Positions 59,626 through 64,000 of a DNA stretch of 64,000 nt are shown in pieces. Numbering within the stretch: position 1 is the stretch's first letter; each line of letters opens with the position of its first letter. The position numbers and the translations under genes are program-made. The stretch covers positions 26,402,001-26,466,000 of the forward strand of contig NC_092312.1 of the NCBI RefSeq assembly GCF_036785885.1, in the 5' to 3' direction. Source of the DNA: Coffea arabica. Lineage: Eukaryota; Streptophyta; Magnoliopsida; Gentianales; Rubiaceae. The notes under the pieces were generated by a model that worked only from the letters and a program-made list of their open reading frames with translations, searched no databases and was not told the origin of the DNA.

Positions 59626-62600
59626 ATGAAGCTAAGCTCATTTCTGGTTTTGCGACCACTTAGCTTCTTCATAATTTTGGTGAGACTTCTGAAATTTTGT
59701 TTAAACTATATCGTTGATGCCAAAGATAAACTATTTCTTTCTAGTTGCCATATTCTGGACAAAATTGAACTTTGACTTGATTACTGAAACTTCAGGGGTT
59801 TCCTTTGCATGAAAAACTTGAATTGTGTAGTATCTTGGAGTCCTGATTAAGGAGCCCCTTTCCCCATTTCTACATCGTTTTCATGTTTTTCCATTGACTT
59901 AATTTTGTCAAATGTATATAACTTTTGGAAGATGTTTGTATTTCAACGTGCAGTCTTTCATAGTGCTGCTGCTGCTACCTGCTTTGCTGATTCCTTTATG
60001 GATCAATAAGATTAATAGAATCGAAACAGAAGCCAAGTTGAACTCCAACAAGGTCCATCAAGGAATACTATCAGGGATTGAGAATACAGCAAAGTTGTTG
60101 TCACCAACAAATCATTCACTTGCATACTTACAAAGATTTTTAAGCTCATCTTTGAAGACAACTGATCCTCCATTTTCAGCAATAGAAACTCGGGTTGATA
60201 TGCCTTTCTGTCTTTGTATCGTTTTTCACGTGGGATAACATTAATTGTTATAGATACTATAAGTATTCAAATGCTAACATTCTGAAATTTTTCTTTATCT
60301 GGTGGTAAACTATATAGGTGGCTCCTACATTATTTTTTGCTTTGTCTACAATTCCACACCTGTCCCAGATTTCATATATTGCCTTGGACGGCTTGTTTTT
60401 CTCATATTACATCAGAGGGGATCAACCTTTCGCTGTATATTCCAACACTTCATTTTCCTCCATTCCCCATGCTACTGCGACTAATTATACTTGGTACAAT
60501 CAACCGGTGAGTCGCGACACAGGGAAGCTTTGCGGAGAAGCAACGAGGACTCCTCCACTCTTAGACTTTAATTCAAGCTGGTTTCTAGAAGTGTTGGAGA
60601 GTGGAAATGGATATTCTTCAGTAGGAACTGGCTGGAGTACTGATCAAGATCCTCTATTACTTATGAGTTTTAGCATTGATCAAAGAAGAGCTTTATCGCT
60701 AGGCTTTCCTGTTGAACCATTTACTGATTTCTTCTCGAATGACATAAAAGTTTATGGAGGGGCATTTTATCTGGCAACAAATAATGGAACAGTACTCAGT
60801 CAAGGGATCCCAAATACTCAAATCGTGAAAGCCGGTAATTCAGTTTCAGTTCAGATATGGAAACCAAATGGTGATCAAATAGGCAAGGTTGGTGATGTTG
60901 CATGTCAGTCCAATGACAGCAACCTGACAGCTTCTGTTTTGGAAATATTGGAAATGAAGTATCTCTTTTACTGTTCGCCTCTTGAAATTATTGGAGTGAA
61001 ATTGGTAAGTTACCTTTCTGCTATGCCTTAACAGAAAAAACAAAGTTTCTTTTCCTAAGGCATCTATTATAATCTTAAATCCTCCAACAGTGTCATAATG
61101 CCTTGTATGCTTGGTTGTATGAAGTGCAAGAAAAGTTTGTACATTTTCATACATTTGAAGACAGTAAGTATGAATTTGATGGCTTGAACATCTTCATGTT
61201 CATGGCGAGGTAACTGCACTTTGTTCGTATTGTAGGTGTATGTGTTAGCTATACCATACGGGGGACTAGTAAGTTTCTTGCACCAGAATGTCAAATTTGC
61301 ACTTGTACTCCTCGTGCTAATGGTCCTTGCCATGGCTATCTCCATTTTCACATTCATTTGCTCCTCTGTTAGAGCTGCAAGGAGAGAAATGTATCTTTGT
61401 GCTGCACTTATAAAACAATTGGAAGCAACTCAACAGGCTGAAAGGAAAAGTATGAACAAAAGTCTTGCCTTTGCAAGAGCAAGTCATGATGTCCGTGCAT
61501 CTCTGGCTGCTATTATAGGTTCTATAAGGTTATGTAGTGTAAAAGTAGCTCATGGATCAGATTTGCAGGAAAATTTAACCCAAGCTGAAACTAATGCAGA
61601 GGATCTTTTAGGTTAGTCTTGGAGATTTTGTTTTGCATGTTGGCTCAATATATTAGTCATTTCAACTCAATACTAAAGATTTTGTAGGTATGTTGAATTC
61701 CATTCTCGACACAAGTAAGATCGAAGCCGGGAAGACACAACTTGAAGAAGAAGAATTTGACTTGCAAGAACTTGTTGAAGATGTGGTTGATTTGTATTAT
61801 ACCGTTGGTTTGAAGAAAGGTATAGATGTGGTATTGGACCCCTGTGATGGATCTGTTGTGAAATGTTCTCATGTTAAAGGTGACAGAGGCAAACTTAAAC
61901 AAATTTTATGGAACCTATTGAGCAATGCTGTCAAATTTACTTCTGAAGGACATGTCTTGGTTAGAGTTTGGGCTAAAAAACCTAGTTTTGAAAACAAAAT
62001 ACTTTCTGCAAATCAGAAAAATTCAATCAGATGCATGTCATGTTTTCTTTTCCAGACTGATGGTACCAAAGAGGACTTGGAAGTCGTTAACAGAATCCAA
62101 GAGGATCCAAGTTGTATGGAATTTGTATTTGAAGTGAGTGATACTGGAAGAGGAATTCCCAAGGAAAAGCGAAATATGGTCTTTGAAAACTACGTTCAAG
62201 TCAAAGAGACAGCACTTGGACAGGAGGGAACTGGTTTGGGGCTTGGCATTGTTCAATCTCTGGTATGTAGACTCACTTCACCTCTCTATTTAATCCTCAT
62301 TAGTCCTTAGACTGTCGTGACATTATGTTTTTGTCCAATGTTAGGTTCGGATTATGGGCGGAGAGATTGCAATCGTGGAAAAGGATCGAGGTGAAAGGGG
62401 TACTTGTTTCAGGTTTAACACCTTCTTTACTCCATGCGGGTATGGGACTGATAGCCAAGAACATGATCACGACATGGAGTCACATGGTAGTCAGTATTCA
62501 AGTAACTTCCATCAGCAGCCAGGACTGAATACTACAATCCATAGCCCCAAAATAGAGGGATCCCATGTTGTACTCTTCCTCTCTAGTGATGAGAGGAGCA

Positions 62601-64000
62601 AAATCACAAAGAAATTCATGGAAAGCCAAGGGATAGATGTGTCTGTTGTGAAGCACTATGAATACCTTCCTCAAACTCTCAAAGCGATCAAACAAAAACT
62701 GACGAGTTCGTGTCTGAAGCCTAACAACAAATCTGATTTTAAGTCGAGAACTGACCGATCGAGCAGAGTTATGTCTAGTAACTCTTGTTCTGGATTAAAG
62801 GACATGCCTCTTAGTGCATTTGATGGAAAGGATTCTCTACCTGCATCAGAGAATATAATAAGTACCAAGAAAACACCAAACTTTGTCTTGATTGTGATTG
62901 ACACAAGTGCTGGACCATTTCGAGAGATCAGTAGGGCTGTGGCTGAATTTAGAAGAGACCTTTGCAGCACTTGCAATAGGATTGTCTGGATAGATGGGCC
63001 AGGAGCTGGCAGCATAAATGTTCAAGGCCTTGAAGAGGATAAACTACCTGCAATGGATGTAATCATCTCCAAGCCACTCCATGGATCACGTTTGTATCAA
63101 GTTATTGGACTTCTTCCGGAGTTCGGGGGTATAATGCCAACAGCAAAAATTATGGAAAGAAACAACTACGAGAGTAAAACTGTTTCTGTTGAATCAAGAA
63201 GCCTAAGTTATAGGGATCATGCGCAACTTAAATCAAGACATCCTTCATTCCAGAACAAGAAAATACAGGAAATTGGTAGCTCAAAGGGTGAAAAACCATT
63301 GCAGGGTAAGAAAGTCTTGGTGGTGGAAGATAATAAAGTTCTACAGAAAGTGGCTACAGTACTCGTTTCTGAGCTTGGTGCAGATACTCACTCGTGCAGA
63401 AATGGTGAAGAAGCTCTAGTAATTGTTTGCAAGAATTTGAGGGATAGACGAGAGAGTGGGGCTCGTCAAGCTCTACCTTTTGATTATATATTGATGGACT
63501 GTGAGGTAAAAATTCCCTAAATTCTTATCCTTCCATATGTTAAATAAATTCATACATTTGAATGAGAAGACACAATACAACAGAAAAATACAACTATGTT
63601 ACTGTACTTGCAAATGGTGAAACTATACTTTCCCAATAAATGTGTTCATAGTGGTTTGACCTGTTAAAATATGGTCTTAATTCAGCTCTGCAGCCAAAAA
63701 ATTTTAACACATTGACTACTTTAAACTAAGAATACTCGACTGAAAGTTTTGCCATGGCTATCATATGAAATCCGCTTTACATTTTTCATTGTTGTTCTGT
63801 TTCGATTGAGATGAAAACAAATCTGGTTTCCAGATGCAAGGCATGGATGGATATGAAGCTACTAGATGCATAAGAGAAGAGGAGAAGCAATATGGTGTGC
63901 ATACCCCAATCATTGCACTAACTGCTCATACGCAAAATGAGGAGAAAACCAAGATGATTGAAGCTGGAATGGATTATTACTTATCCAAACCTTTGAGGAA
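59626..64000 (+). CDS. CKI1: CKI1-like hybrid histidine kinase (3' end beyond window)
   Basis: Seven visible coding exons: 59626-59679, 59954-60193, 60318-61004, 61236-61611, 61688-62262, 62345-63505 and 63834 to the window end, all in frame (1086 aa so far). TM1 lies at about residues 12-35 and TM2 at about 347-372, with the extracellular domain between. The H box has its phospho-histidine at H411 (FARASHDVRASLA), followed by the N box (NLLSNAVKFT), G1 (DTGRGI), F (VFENYVQ) and G2 (GTGLGLGI). The C-terminal receiver has VVEDN, phospho-acceptor D1029 (YILMDCEMQGMDGYEA), ALTAH and SKPL. Family knowledge: CKI1 signals through histidine phosphotransfer proteins into type-B response regulators without needing cytokinin, and controls female gametophyte and vascular development. 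One donor (CGG|gttgat, after 60193) is weak, but the junction TRVAPTLFF fits the family. The end of the receiver domain lies outside the window. Confidence 0.95.

Noticed and set aside
1-64000. CRISPR array, prophage or bacterial operon
   Set aside because: No regularly spaced repeats and no bacterial gene organisation; all real genes are plant nuclear genes with introns or plant domains.

Overview
This is a gene-sparse, AT-rich stretch of a flowering-plant nuclear genome, most likely a eudicot. The evidence is spliced genes with plant-specific families (DRT100-like LRR protein, CKI1-type histidine kinase, SWIB/Plus-3/GYF protein), AT-rich introns, plant-style promoters (telo boxes upstream of a ribosomal protein gene, an E2F-like site upstream of a DNA repair gene) and abundant plant-type transposable elements. 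No species can be named from the sequence alone. There are no bacterial features, CRISPR arrays or convincing tRNA/rRNA genes.

Seven protein-coding genes can be modelled. From left to right: a DRT100-like leucine-rich-repeat protein (+, 3692-4792, intronless); a COM1/GR1 (CtIP/Sae2) DNA-end-resection protein (-, 7107-9431); an OMA1-type mitochondrial M48 metalloprotease (-, 12559-14352); 60S ribosomal protein eL31 (-, 17537-19481); U6/decapping protein LSM7 (+, 25513-29229); a SWIB/Plus-3/GYF chromatin-type protein with a U12 AT-AC intron (+, 46247-54713); and a CKI1-like hybrid histidine kinase cut by the window end (+, 59626-64000). For each multi-exon gene I joined the exons by hand at the splice sites given. 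All joins keep frame, and LSM7 (99 aa), eL31 (121 aa) and the SWIB/Plus-3/GYF protein (559 aa) have the lengths expected for their families. The genes are unrelated housekeeping or signalling genes and do not form a pathway; the only thematic pair is DRT100-like next to COM1.

The rest is a layered transposon landscape. The most striking part is 20267-24920. There a tRNA-derived SINE is split by a 4.4 kb hAT-like element (8-bp target duplication, 7/8 conserved). That element itself carries a 1.7 kb Pack-MULE with 235-bp terminal inverted repeats and a perfect 9-bp target duplication. The Pack-MULE has captured the extracellular exon of a wall-associated-kinase-like gene (frameshifted) and, in the opposite direction, a transit-peptide-like first exon from another gene. 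Between 29 and 43 kb there is no gene. This stretch holds an old tandem segmental duplication, several short retroposons with clear target duplications (one a mosaic of two SINE families), a nearly identical 267-bp tandem duplication, and another hAT-like element with a perfect 8-bp target duplication.

The strongest discovery-type signals are the U12-type AT-AC intron, the nested SINE/hAT/Pack-MULE stack, and the mosaic SINE. I saw no wholly new biological system that could be defended from sequence alone.
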